A DNA stretch of 7,747 bases from Candidatus Methanophagales archaeon (GCA_030617585.1 JAUWVD010000048.1:1-7747); one strand, 5' to 3'. Counted from the stretch's first letter, positions 1 through 6,981 are shown. The notes: a model not told the origin generated them from the sequence alone. Translations and numbers: made by a program.

Positions 1-258
1 ACGCGCGAGACTGTTGTACCCTTGGTGTTGACACTCCCGTTCATGGAGGGGATTTTATATGGGGTGAGTTCTGATATATTATGCATGGGTCGAGGAGATC
101 TCTGCCACGGTTGGTGTATGGGTTCGCTACTGGCTGATTACATGCAAGACATCGGTGCAACCAAACCGAATGCAAGGGGCGTGAGGATATGCTCTATACT
201 TAAGAGGCTGTCTAACAATTCAAAATTGGGAGAAAAAGAAAGGCAAATAGTGCTTTAA
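1..258 (+). CDS. 3' end of an unrecognised Cys-containing protein, tail supplied by a MITE-like insertion
   Basis: The frame is open from base 1 to a TAA at 256-258, so the true start is probably upstream of the window. I do not recognise the family. The visible 85 residues begin with a hydrophobic stretch (about residues 5-20). A Cys-rich segment follows, with C28, C35 and C39 (CX6CX3C, including DLCHGWC), and then a short C-terminal part ending near GVRICSILK. From base 204 onward the frame runs through a short inverted-repeat element, so the last 17 or so residues (RLSNNSK... to QIVL) are encoded by inserted DNA. Removing the element and one TAA copy would give ...SILKM followed by TGA at 318-320. 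The other two plus frames stop early and the minus frames are broken, so this is the best coding frame. It may be a functional C-terminus or a decaying fragment; the Cys pattern alone does not assign a metal site or a function. Confidence 0.45.
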   Translation, partial: TRETVVPLVLTLPFMEGILYGVSSDILCMGRGDLCHGWCMGSLLADYMQDIGATKPNARGVRICSILKRLSNNSKLGEKERQIVL

Positions 259-310
259 ATCCAAAAAGAAGTGAATTTTTTAGTGTCAAAAGCAATTACG
301 GGACAGCCTC
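204..310. mobile_element. 107-bp MITE-like element or IS remnant with TAA target duplication
   Basis: The left end reads GAGGCTGTCT and the right end reads GGACAGCCTC, giving a 9-bp perfect terminal inverted repeat (GAGGCTGTC). A further AATT matches at the same offset in each end (positions 14-17 of each arm). The element is flanked on both sides by TAA (201-203 and 311-313), a direct 3-bp repeat. Ends starting GAG and a TNA-type 3-bp duplication are typical of the IS1031 group of the IS5 family. The interior is AT-rich, far too short for a transposase, and supplies only the final codons of the upstream ORF. I read it as a non-autonomous miniature element or a deletion remnant. The alternative is a chance inverted repeat, which the TAA duplication makes less likely. 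Confidence 0.6.
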
Positions 311-363
311 TAAGATGTGAGGTAGCTCGTTCTCTACTGATAGTATTAGTCATACCAGATTAT

Positions 364-378
364 AGCAAAATTTATATG
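364..378 (+). promoter_or_regulatory. BRE/TATA promoter of the winged-helix gene, predicted leaderless
   Basis: AGCAAAA (364-370) is followed by TTTATATG (371-378), a good archaeal BRE plus TATA box. An initiation site about 26-27 bp downstream of the box centre falls near 401, almost on the ATG at 403. No Shine-Dalgarno sequence precedes that ATG (TTAATT is immediately upstream). This fits a leaderless transcript and supports 403 over the second in-frame ATG at 424. Confidence 0.6.
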
Positions 379-402
379 CTTATTTATTGATACAAGTTAA
401 TT

Positions 403-786
403 ATGGGAGATTTAAATTTAAAGATGGAAGTATCAGAAGAAAGCCCTTTACGAGCTATATTTGGAAGTCACCCGCAGGTAAAAATCGTAGAAACTTTGGT
501 CATACATCCCGATTTTGACTACAGTCTCATCGAATTAGCAGAGAATGCAGAAGTATCCAAGGCCATGGTATTCGCACTGAAAGACAAGTTTTTGCATTAT
601 AAGATTATGAAACCCACAAGGAAAGTGGAGCGCCTCCAACGATATAAATTCAATGAGAACAGCCCTGTGGGTAAGTTGTTGAATTCTCTCTCCTTCAAAT
701 TGGCTGATATAGATATAGAGTTGCTACTCAAAGGAGAAGAGGCTATAAAAGAAGTAAAAAAGCAGGTAGAAGTTGTAATTAGGTAG
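403..786 (+). CDS. small winged-helix (ArsR/MarR-like) DNA-binding regulator
   Basis: This is a 127-residue, probably cytoplasmic protein. Residues 25-85 look like a winged helix: a helix across HPQVKIVETLVIHP, helix two at about 41-49 (SLIELAENA), and a recognition helix at about 51-66 starting VSKAMVFAL. The region from YKIMKPTRKVERLQRYKF reads as the two-stranded wing. The C-terminal third (about 88-127) is helical and charged and may dimerise. No metal-binding Cys motif of the ArsR metal-sensor type is seen. The start at 403 fits the TATA box 26 bp upstream. The gene converges with the ABC operon: its TAG at 784-786 is 2 bp from the ATPase stop at 789-791, so read-through from either side would make antisense RNA. 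Whether it controls that operon is unknown. The fold call is fairly safe; the targets are not known. Confidence 0.8.
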   Translation: MGDLNLKMEVSEESPLRAIFGSHPQVKIVETLVIHPDFDYSLIELAENAEVSKAMVFALKDKFLHYKIMKPTRKVERLQRYKFNENSPVGKLLNSLSFKLADIDIELLLKGEEAIKEVKKQVEVVIR

Positions 787-788
787 TA

Positions 789-2615
789 CTATTCTTCTTT
801 TTCTGGTTTCAGATTCATACACGCAACCCTGTGAGAGCTACAAGATCGCAATTTCGGCTTCTCTTTAAAACAGACTTCTGTTGCCTTACTGCACCTATTT
901 GCATAAGGGCATCCTTGCCCGTCATTTTTATTATTCGTGGGCACCACGAGAACATTTGCACTCAGTGTGGGCGCAGCCTTCAACAGGTCTTTGGTGTATG
1001 GATGCAGTGGGCTACTTATTAGCTCATTTGATGGTCCTTCCTCCACTATATTCCCCTTCAACATCACTGCGAGCCTATCGCTTATCTTCCTTGCTAATGC
1101 GAGGTTGTGCGTGATGAAAAGCATACCAATCCCCCTCTTCTCCTGCAGATTAAGTAAGAGTTTCACGACCTTTGCCTGCGTACTAGCATCCAGGGCTGAG
1201 GTTGGTTCATCAGCAATGAGCAGCTTCGGATTCAGTATGAGTGCCCGAGCAATGCCAACCCTTTGCGCTTCCCCCTGACTCAACTGATGTGGATATTTAT
1301 TCATGAAACTCTGTGTGGATGGCAGCTCAACCTCCTCCAATATGTGCCGCACCATACTCTCTCGCTGCTCGCGATTACCCTGTTTTTGTATGTCTAAAGG
1401 CTCCCTTACCGCTTCTTGAACGGAAAGGCGATGGCTTAAGGCTTCCATTGGGTTTTGGAATATCATTTGAACGCTTTGATAGAAGTTTTTGTCCCTGCCG
1501 AGAATTCGTTCCCCTTCAAGATACATCTGCCCTTCTGTGGCTTCAAAAAGCCCTATGACTGTCTTAGCTGTTGTTGTCTTTCCCGAGCCCGACTCACCCA
1601 CTAACGCTAATGTCTCACCCTCATACAGCGTTAGATCAATAGAATCAATTGCTTTAACGGAATCAAAGGTCTTACTCACTTCTCGCACCTCCAAAAGTGG
1701 TATGATTCCACCCCTATGGCAGGCAATGAACCGGCCGTCATTTTCTTCTAACTTCGGCGCTTTCTCGCGGCAGATACCAATTGATTGCGTGCAGCGAGGG
1801 TGAAAAGGGCATCCGGTATCAAGGAAATCCATCATTCCTTTTATCCCCTGCAAATCCTTTGTCGTTGTCATGTTGGGATAGCATCTGATCAGTCCTCTTG
1901 TGTATGGATGTCTTGGGTTAGAGAGAAGAGCGGGAGTAAAACCAGATTCTAATATCCTACCGGCATAGAGCACTGCCATTCTATCCGAGAGCATGGAGGC
2001 TGCGTAGAGGTCATGGGTTAATAGTAGTATTGTCAGTTCTCGCTCATTACACATATTACGAATTAAATTAATTATTTCTACTTTGGTAAGGGCGTCTAAA
2101 GCTGTTGTGGGCTCGTCCATAATAATCAAATCAGGATCGTTTGCCAGTGCCATTGCAATCAATACCCGCTGCTTCTCGCCTCCGCTCAACTGATGTGGAT
2201 AGGCTAAAAAGCGCCCCTCCGGGAGATTCACCATCTTCATTAGCTCTTCGGCTCGTCTCTTTGCATCATACCTATCCCGCAAGTTATGTGCCACAATAGG
2301 CTCCGATACCTGGTCCAGAACGGTATATACCGGATTTAACGCATTCTCTACGTTCTGGAATACCATTGCAATCTGGTTCCATCTTATCTTCCTCAGCGCT
2401 TTTTCTGGCACTGCCACCAAATTCTTACCATCAAGCAAAATCTCACCTCTGATGGTGCCCTCCACGAGTCCCATGATGCTAAGCCCAAGAGTGGTTTTAC
2501 CACCGCCCGACCCACCAACAATAGCCAGGGATTCACCCCTTTTCAAGTTGAGATTTATGCCATGTAATACCTTCCTTTTGCCATACGATACCTCCAGTTC
2601 CCTTAGTTCTAACAT
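789..2615 (-). CDS. double ABC ATPase (DppD-DppF fusion) of a peptide/nickel-type importer
   Basis: This protein hydrolyses ATP to power the importer encoded upstream. Two complete nucleotide-binding domains lie in one chain of about 608 residues; residue numbers here count from the TTG at 2621. Domain 1: Walker A GGSGGGKTT 36-44, Q89, signature LSGGE 145-149, Walker B LIIMDE 165-170, H203. Domain 2: Walker A GESGSGKTT 342-350, Q389, LSQGE 447-451, LLIADE 467-472, H505. Each domain ends in the oligopeptide-transporter C-terminal module with the same CX5CX6CX16C cluster (C271/277/284/301 and C571/577/584/601), a motif that ligates [4Fe-4S] in some Dpp/Opp ATPases. Most relatives use two separate genes, so this is a fusion. 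The start is ambiguous: TTG at 2621 (GGAG 8 nt upstream) or ATG at 2615 (AGGAAG 7 nt upstream). I chose ATG, which gives MLELRELEVSYG. It overlaps the permease stop (ATGTTAG). Confidence 0.95.
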   Translation of the reverse strand: MLELRELEVSYGKRKVLHGINLNLKRGESLAIVGGSGGGKTTLGLSIMGLVEGTIRGEILLDGKNLVAVPEKALRKIRWNQIAMVFQNVENALNPVYTVLDQVSEPIVAHNLRDRYDAKRRAEELMKMVNLPEGRFLAYPHQLSGGEKQRVLIAMALANDPDLIIMDEPTTALDALTKVEIINLIRNMCNERELTILLLTHDLYAASMLSDRMAVLYAGRILESGFTPALLSNPRHPYTRGLIRCYPNMTTTKDLQGIKGMMDFLDTGCPFHPRCTQSIGICREKAPKLEENDGRFIACHRGGIIPLLEVREVSKTFDSVKAIDSIDLTLYEGETLALVGESGSGKTTTAKTVIGLFEATEGQMYLEGERILGRDKNFYQSVQMIFQNPMEALSHRLSVQEAVREPLDIQKQGNREQRESMVRHILEEVELPSTQSFMNKYPHQLSQGEAQRVGIARALILNPKLLIADEPTSALDASTQAKVVKLLLNLQEKRGIGMLFITHNLALARKISDRLAVMLKGNIVEEGPSNELISSPLHPYTKDLLKAAPTLSANVLVVPTNNKNDGQGCPYANRCSKATEVCFKEKPKLRSCSSHRVACMNLKPEKEE

Positions 2616-3466
2616 TGCCAATCTTCCTGCTCCATCTTCCTTAGACGTGGGTCCATTGCTGTTTCAAATGCATGTCCAATGAATACGAGAGCCATTATCG
2701 TAACGGAGAGTGCAAGTCCGGTTGGAATGAGCCACCACTTCCAGACGTCAAGGTAGTAGAATCTGAGTGCGTGGTGCATCATCAATCCCCAACTCACTGT
2801 TGAGATGTCTGCTATACCAAGGAATGCCAAACCCGCTTCCATAAATACACCCCGCGTTGCGCTATGTATAAATACCGCGAACAGTATTGGACTGAGGTCA
2901 GGTATTATATGCCGGATTACGAGATAGAGCTTATTTGCACCAAACGTTCTTGCTGCGTAAACACTCATTCTTTCCTTAAGAGACAGTGTTTGTGCCCTTA
3001 CCAGTCTCGCTCCACCCTGCCACGTCAAGATAGAAATGAGAAAGATAAGTGTCCACACATTTGGCAGGACATAGGCTGCTACTAAAATGATTACTATAAA
3101 TGCCGGTATCACTATAAGTGCATCTATCACTCTCATCAGTATCCTATCGTATAATCCACCGACCAGGGCAGCCGATGCCCCGATAACAGTACTGAGAAGG
3201 GTTGTGAACACACCCACACCCAAAGCCACTAAGAGCGTGTTTTTCGCACCGCATAAAAGGCGACTCCAAATATCCTGCCCTATATCGTTTGTTCCTAACA
3301 AATGCGCGAAGGACGGCGGCATAAGGATTGAGAGGCTTGGCTCTCCCGGGTCATAACGAGCAAGAAAAGGTGCAAATATCGCGATAACGAGCACTAAGCA
3401 GAGCAGAACTAACCCGAGCTTCCCAAAGTTGCTCCGCGTCAGTTCACGCCAGTAGTTAATGTGCAT
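2609..3466 (-). CDS. DppC/OppC/NikC-type ABC permease subunit
   Basis: This 285-residue inner membrane protein is the second of two permeases that form the substrate channel. It has the N-terminal transmembrane helix (about 18-36) typical of the DppC branch, then the family motif HLLGTNDIGQDIWSRL (55-70). About five more membrane helices follow (around 78-103, 112-133, 137-150, 190-207, 247-265). The cytoplasmic EAA-type loop that couples to the ATPase is at about 170-193 (AARTFGANKL...HIIPDLSP), and the protein closes with DPRLR near 272-276. Length is normal for the family. Its ATG at 3466 lies 11 bp inside the upstream permease gene and its stop overlaps the ATPase start, so translation is probably coupled at both ends. 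The substrate class (peptide, nickel-chelate or other) cannot be told from this subunit. Confidence 0.95.
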   Translation of the reverse strand: MHINYWRELTRSNFGKLGLVLLCLVLVIAIFAPFLARYDPGEPSLSILMPPSFAHLLGTNDIGQDIWSRLLCGAKNTLLVALGVGVFTTLLSTVIGASAALVGGLYDRILMRVIDALIVIPAFIVIILVAAYVLPNVWTLIFLISILTWQGGARLVRAQTLSLKERMSVYAARTFGANKLYLVIRHIIPDLSPILFAVFIHSATRGVFMEAGLAFLGIADISTVSWGLMMHHALRFYYLDVWKWWLIPTGLALSVTIMALVFIGHAFETAMDPRLRKMEQEDWQC

Positions 3467-4442
3467 ATTCTGTATTATCGTCCCCTATTCTCGGATCTAT
3501 CTTTGTATATAGCAGATCAACGACGAAGTTGGCGAGTATAACAAACACTGCAACAATGAAGAAAACGCCTTGTAGAATCGGATAATCGCGCATGAACAGC
3601 GAATTATAGGTCAAAAGTCCCACGCCAGGATAAGAGAAGATTATTTCGATGAAAAGTGCTCCTGTAACGATTATACCCACCCTAACTCCTGTCGTAGTGA
3701 CAATAGGAAGCATCGCGTTTCTACCAGCGTGTTTATATCGCACTGCCACCTCCGATAGACCTTTTGCTTTTGCTGTCCGGACAAAGGGCTCCTTCAGCGT
3801 GGTTATCATCGTATTCCGCATCAGGAGATAAGAACCGGGTATCTGCGCCAAGGTCAATGCGATAAGAGGTAAGACAAGGTGTCTGGCTATATCAAGCATG
3901 CTATCTATACCAGCTAGACCGGAATAGGGCGTTTTTGCGCCCTGTAACGGTAGACATCCGAGATAAACGGCAAAAAACAGCAGCAGAATAATGCCGATGA
4001 AGAAGTTCGGAAAGCCATTTAAAATCATGGTTGTGGTGAGCAGGGATTTATCACAGATCTTACCACGTCTCCAGCCAGACTCTATGCCTATAACTATGCT
4101 TAGTACTGTGGAAAGAAGAAGCGAAGAGCCAACGAGAAGCAGGGTCCAGGGGAGTGCTTCAAGGATTATATCTAATACTGGGGCGTTATAGTAATATGAG
4201 TATCCAAAATCACCATGCATAATACCTGTTAAATAAACGAAGAACTGACTCCAGAGTGGTTCATCTAAAGCAAAGCGGTGCAGTAGCTCGGTTCTTAGTT
4301 CCGGCGTCATCTCAACAAGGACTTCTTCCCCACAGATCGCGGTAAGCGGGTCGCCCGGCATCATCCGCGGTAGTAAAAAAATCAGGACTAATATTATGAG
4401 GAAGGCTATCGCATAGGTTCCAATTCCGGGTATCTTCCTCAT
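3456..4442 (-). CDS. DppB/OppB/NikB-type ABC permease subunit
   Basis: This 328-residue integral membrane permease is the first of the pair. The N-terminal helix (about 8-26) runs into RMMPGDPL (26-33), the conserved MPGDP element of the DppB branch. Further helices lie at about 98-121, 137-161, 186-206, 250-273 and 288-312. The EAA-type ATPase-contact loop is at about 220-249 (FVRTAKAKGLSEVAV...HAGRNAMLP), and the end is the usual KIDPRI near 314-319. Length is normal. The ATG at 4442 follows the binding-protein stop by 6 bp (TGA GCG TAA ATG). No strong Shine-Dalgarno sequence is seen, so expression probably depends on coupling to the upstream gene. Its last 11 bp overlap the DppC-type gene. 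Confidence 0.95.
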   Translation of the reverse strand: MRKIPGIGTYAIAFLIILVLIFLLPRMMPGDPLTAICGEEVLVEMTPELRTELLHRFALDEPLWSQFFVYLTGIMHGDFGYSYYYNAPVLDIILEALPWTLLLVGSSLLLSTVLSIVIGIESGWRRGKICDKSLLTTTMILNGFPNFFIGIILLLFFAVYLGCLPLQGAKTPYSGLAGIDSMLDIARHLVLPLIALTLAQIPGSYLLMRNTMITTLKEPFVRTAKAKGLSEVAVRYKHAGRNAMLPIVTTTGVRVGIIVTGALFIEIIFSYPGVGLLTYNSLFMRDYPILQGVFFIVAVFVILANFVVDLLYTKIDPRIGDDNTEYAH

Positions 4443-4448
4443 TTACGC

Positions 4449-6158
4449 TCAGTCTTTTCTTCGTTTTATTACCAGATACGCCACCGCAGTTAGTGCAAGG
4501 ATCGAAATTAGAAGTTCAAAACCAGGAACTGGCGCTTCCGTGGCTGCTGGTGCGGGAGCCTCTACTTGCCCTTTATACTCCATAAAAGCTAGCTTGTTCA
4601 GTGGGATGGGTATACCGGATGCAATACCGCCTAGAGTATAATAAATGTCTACGCTGCCGTCATGTCCCCAGTACCACGTTGGGTAGTAAAGGGTCAAAGC
4701 AGGGAGCTCCTCTGCATATACCTTCTGAATTTCTCGCACCATCTCCTTCCTCTTCTCCTCGTCCATCTCATGCAATTGCGCTTCGAGCAACTGGTTCAAA
4801 GTATCATTTTTCGTGTAATTCGCACTATATCCGAACTTACCAAGAATTACTTTGTTCAGAATTGCCGGATCGCCCCCTATCCCACCATGTCCGCTTACAG
4901 CCAAATCGAATTGTCGGGTTATGACTCTGCTATCTAGCGTTTTCCATTCAAGGCTTCTGAGATTAACTTTTATCCCTATGTCTTCCAACTGCCGTGCAAT
5001 TATCTCGGCGACACGTTCAAAACCAAAACGAGAAGCGGTTATAAGTTCGAGTTCAAGTACTTCCCCCTCTTTCCAATAGTAGCCGTCCTCTCTCAGTTGG
5101 TATCCTTGGCCTTCCAGAATGTCCTTTGCACGCTCTGGATCGTATTCATAGTAAGGAATGTTGGGATTGTAATAGGGACTGGTAGGAGAAAGCAGTCCTG
5201 GACTTCCTTGAATTGCATGTCCCCGTTGTGCTATTTCCACCAGTTCAGTCCTGTTTATCGCATAGGCGAGGGCGTGCCTGAACTCTTTAGAAGACATTGG
5301 CGCCTTATTGTGATTTATCATGAGCTTGGCGTTCCAATTCCCGGATTGGTTTATTATCACGAAACCCGCCGCTCCGACCTCCGCCACGGTTTCCGGTAGG
5401 ATAGCAGTAGCGAAAACTTCGTTTCTCATTAATGCCGTAGCGGACATCTCCTCGCTGATTTTTACAAATTTTAGGCTGTCTATGTCTGGTTTTCCGCGAT
5501 AGTAATCCTTGTTGACTTCATAGAGATAGGTGCCATGTGTTTTGCTGTAATCAACGAGTTTAAAGGGTCCGGTCCCTATCAGTGATTCCGGTTCTCTAAA
5601 TTCGGCTGGATCAACGACATCCTGCCATATATGTTTTGGAAGAATGGCTAAGGTGCCTGCATCATTATTAAGGAAGGGGGCATAACGCTCGTTCAGGTAT
5701 ATCTTCACGGTATATTCATCAAGTACCTCAGCCTGCTTTAGCGATTTCAGGTCTACCCACCATGAGGGGTGTTCCTTAACATAATTGTAGGTAAAAGCGA
5801 CATCTTCAGCCGTAAATTCCTCACCATCATGCCAGGTAACTCCTTTGCGCAAGTGGAAAAGATATGCATTTTCATCTTCTAGGTATTCCCAATCGGTGGC
5901 AAGCGCGGGCACGAAACTTTGTGTGTCCTTCCATACCAAAGTATCAAAGATGAGACTCATCCTTACGTACCCGGGACCCCTTGGATAGTGCCCATGAGGG
6001 GTGGGATAGCCCCAATCACCCGTGGGATCAGCAATTATATACGTTACATCTCCTGCGTTTGTGTTCCCGGAATCTGCTCTGGCGATGGCCAAGCCTGTTA
6101 ACAAAGAGAATAGTAGAATTGACAATAATGTTACAATAGCGACATGTTTATTCTTCAT
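4449..6158 (-). CDS. secreted SBP_bac_5-family solute-binding protein with PGF-CTERM-like tail
   Basis: This is the extracytoplasmic receptor (OppA/DppA/NikA family, PF00496) of the transporter, 569 residues. The Sec signal peptide is MKNKH, a hydrophobic core, then IARADS (cleavage near 25-28); there is no lipobox Cys. The mature domain shows family marks such as LFHLRKGVTWHDGEEFTAEDV, GTGPFKL, and EFRHALAYAINR with the following segment. Near the C-terminus an Ala/Pro linker (VEAPAPAATEAPV) leads to PGF (545-547), about 16 hydrophobic residues and KRRKD. This is the layout of PGF-CTERM proteins, which archaeosortase removes and swaps for a lipid anchor. I set the start at ATG 6158 because GGAGGTG lies 9 nt upstream; the longer GTG start at 6176 would sit within that ribosome binding site. 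It overlaps the fmdE stop by 11 bp. Ligand unknown: peptides, nickel-chelates or other small molecules are all possible. Confidence 0.93.
   Translation of the reverse strand: MKNKHVAIVTLLSILLFSLLTGLAIARADSGNTNAGDVTYIIADPTGDWGYPTPHGHYPRGPGYVRMSLIFDTLVWKDTQSFVPALATDWEYLEDENAYLFHLRKGVTWHDGEEFTAEDVAFTYNYVKEHPSWWVDLKSLKQAEVLDEYTVKIYLNERYAPFLNNDAGTLAILPKHIWQDVVDPAEFREPESLIGTGPFKLVDYSKTHGTYLYEVNKDYYRGKPDIDSLKFVKISEEMSATALMRNEVFATAILPETVAEVGAAGFVIINQSGNWNAKLMINHNKAPMSSKEFRHALAYAINRTELVEIAQRGHAIQGSPGLLSPTSPYYNPNIPYYEYDPERAKDILEGQGYQLREDGYYWKEGEVLELELITASRFGFERVAEIIARQLEDIGIKVNLRSLEWKTLDSRVITRQFDLAVSGHGGIGGDPAILNKVILGKFGYSANYTKNDTLNQLLEAQLHEMDEEKRKEMVREIQKVYAEELPALTLYYPTWYWGHDGSVDIYYTLGGIASGIPIPLNKLAFMEYKGQVEAPAPAATEAPVPGFELLISILALTAVAYLVIKRRKD
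4452..4526 (-). other. PGF-CTERM-like archaeosortase recognition tail (part of the binding protein)
   Basis: These are the last 25 codons before the stop: PGF, then Glu, about 16 hydrophobic residues, and a basic end KRRKD. Upstream is a low-complexity Ala/Pro/Glu/Thr linker. The tripartite pattern is that of archaeosortase A substrates. The alternative is a plain C-terminal membrane anchor that is not processed. Confidence 0.75.
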
Positions 6159-6909
6159 CTTCGTTCGCACCTCCACTTATGCCTTCACCTTGAAGAAATT
6201 TCTCCTCGAATGTAATACCCGCTCCATCCATCTGATAGTATCCCCGGTTGTAGCATGGGACGCAAAAATATCCCCCGTTCTCTGCCACAGCTCGACTTTG
6301 CATTACGCTCTCGCCACAAATCGAACATCTTACCGAAGCGAACATAGGCGCGTACTCAGGCACTACCATTTTCAGACGCTTTGTTATGAACATCTCATCC
6401 GCAGGTTCTTCTACTTCCGTAATTGACATCTCGGCAAACAACTGCATCAATCTTTCATGCTCCTCGGGAGTTGGCTTTTCACGCTTAGCAACTATCTTAT
6501 CGAACAGCTTATATGCTTCGGGATACATATCCCTACGACAATCCTCAAAATCGGGATTTAAAGCTATTCTTATTGCTGTCCCATCCCTTTTCGCCACAGT
6601 TACTGCGGTCTTGCCGAAATCACGATATATCAAGGCGTTATTGCCAAAGGAACAGCCGGTGACCATTTGTACACCGTCGCTGAAACAGTTATTGGTCTCA
6701 ATAATCGCAATTACCTCTTCCATACCCTGGCTTTTTAGACTCAATTCTCGCATTGCAATATAGCCAGCCTTCACTCCGTATGCCATATGCCCGCATAGAT
6801 GCCCATGCAACTCGCCCGCTTTATAGAGCAACCCTTGGAGATCTCCCGCCTCAATTAACCTCTCAATTCCCGCTCTAACGCGATTCGCCATTTCCTTCTT
6901 GTTTATCAT
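6148..6909 (-). CDS. fmdE: FmdE-family protein with C-terminal zinc finger, first gene of the transporter operon
   Basis: This 253-residue cytoplasmic protein belongs to PF02663, named for formylmethanofuran dehydrogenase subunit E, the first-step enzyme of CO2-reducing methanogenesis. Many members are not core subunits. The core shows the signature ELHGHLCG (33-40) with H35, H37 and C39. A second block, 75-100, reads C75 F S D78 G V Q81, then T84 G C86 SFGNN and RDFGK. The usual Pro after the GHxC cysteine is Gly here (CGHMAYG). A helical linker (about 125-190) leads to a treble-clef zinc finger with C195-X2-C198 and C216-X2-C219. The acidic tail ends NEDEE. The start at ATG 6909 is preferred: GGTGTGAT lies about 5 nt upstream and the TATA box near 6957 puts initiation around 6930, which excludes the TTG at 6939. 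The last 11 bp overlap the binding-protein start. Family assignment is firm; an actual role in formylmethanofuran dehydrogenase is not shown. Confidence 0.9.
   Translation of the reverse strand: MINKKEMANRVRAGIERLIEAGDLQGLLYKAGELHGHLCGHMAYGVKAGYIAMRELSLKSQGMEEVIAIIETNNCFSDGVQMVTGCSFGNNALIYRDFGKTAVTVAKRDGTAIRIALNPDFEDCRRDMYPEAYKLFDKIVAKREKPTPEEHERLMQLFAEMSITEVEEPADEMFITKRLKMVVPEYAPMFASVRCSICGESVMQSRAVAENGGYFCVPCYNRGYYQMDGAGITFEEKFLQGEGISGGANEDEE
6168..6174 (-). promoter_or_regulatory. strong Shine-Dalgarno sequence that fixes the binding-protein start
   Basis: On the minus strand this reads GGAGGTG, a near-perfect match to the archaeal 16S rRNA 3' end, 9 nt before the ATG at 6158. It lies inside the end of the fmdE-like gene, so the binding protein can be initiated efficiently on its own as well as by coupling. 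The SD rules out the GTG at 6176, which would overlap it. Confidence 0.85.
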
Positions 6910-6949
6910 CTCTATCACACCAAAACCCAAAAATACCAAAACGCCAAAT

Positions 6950-6964
6950 GTAAAAATATAAATG
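6950..6964 (-). promoter_or_regulatory. TATA-type promoter of the fmdE-transporter operon
   Basis: The minus strand reads ACATTTATATTTTTA here, with TTTATATT as the likely TATA box centred near 6957. Initiation about 27 bp downstream falls near 6930, leaving a leader of roughly 20 nt that contains the GGTGTGA ribosome binding site and then the ATG at 6909. The BRE is not strong. Confidence 0.55.
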
Positions 6965-6965
6965 T

Positions 6966-6981
6966 GTAAGATAGCACTTAC
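6966..6981. promoter_or_regulatory. small palindrome next to the operon TATA box, possible operator
   Basis: GTAAG (6966-6970) and CTTAC (6977-6981) form an inverted repeat with a 6-bp spacer, immediately upstream of the minus-strand TATA box, where the BRE/TFB contact would lie. The placement suits a regulator that blocks or recruits TFB/TBP. Five-base arms can occur by chance, so the call is tentative. Confidence 0.25.

Noticed and set aside
6159..6176. GTG start six codons upstream for the binding protein
   Set aside because: It overlaps the GGAGGTG ribosome binding site; the ATG at 6158 with 9-nt spacing gives a standard signal peptide.
831..6763. Plus-strand frames opposite the transporter and fmdE genes
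   Set aside because: They are shadows of strongly conserved minus-strand genes and show no family features or ribosome binding sites.
6910..6939. TTG start ten codons upstream for the fmdE-like gene
   Set aside because: It lies at or before the predicted transcription start; the ATG at 6909 has a GGTGTGA site and a normal family N-terminus.
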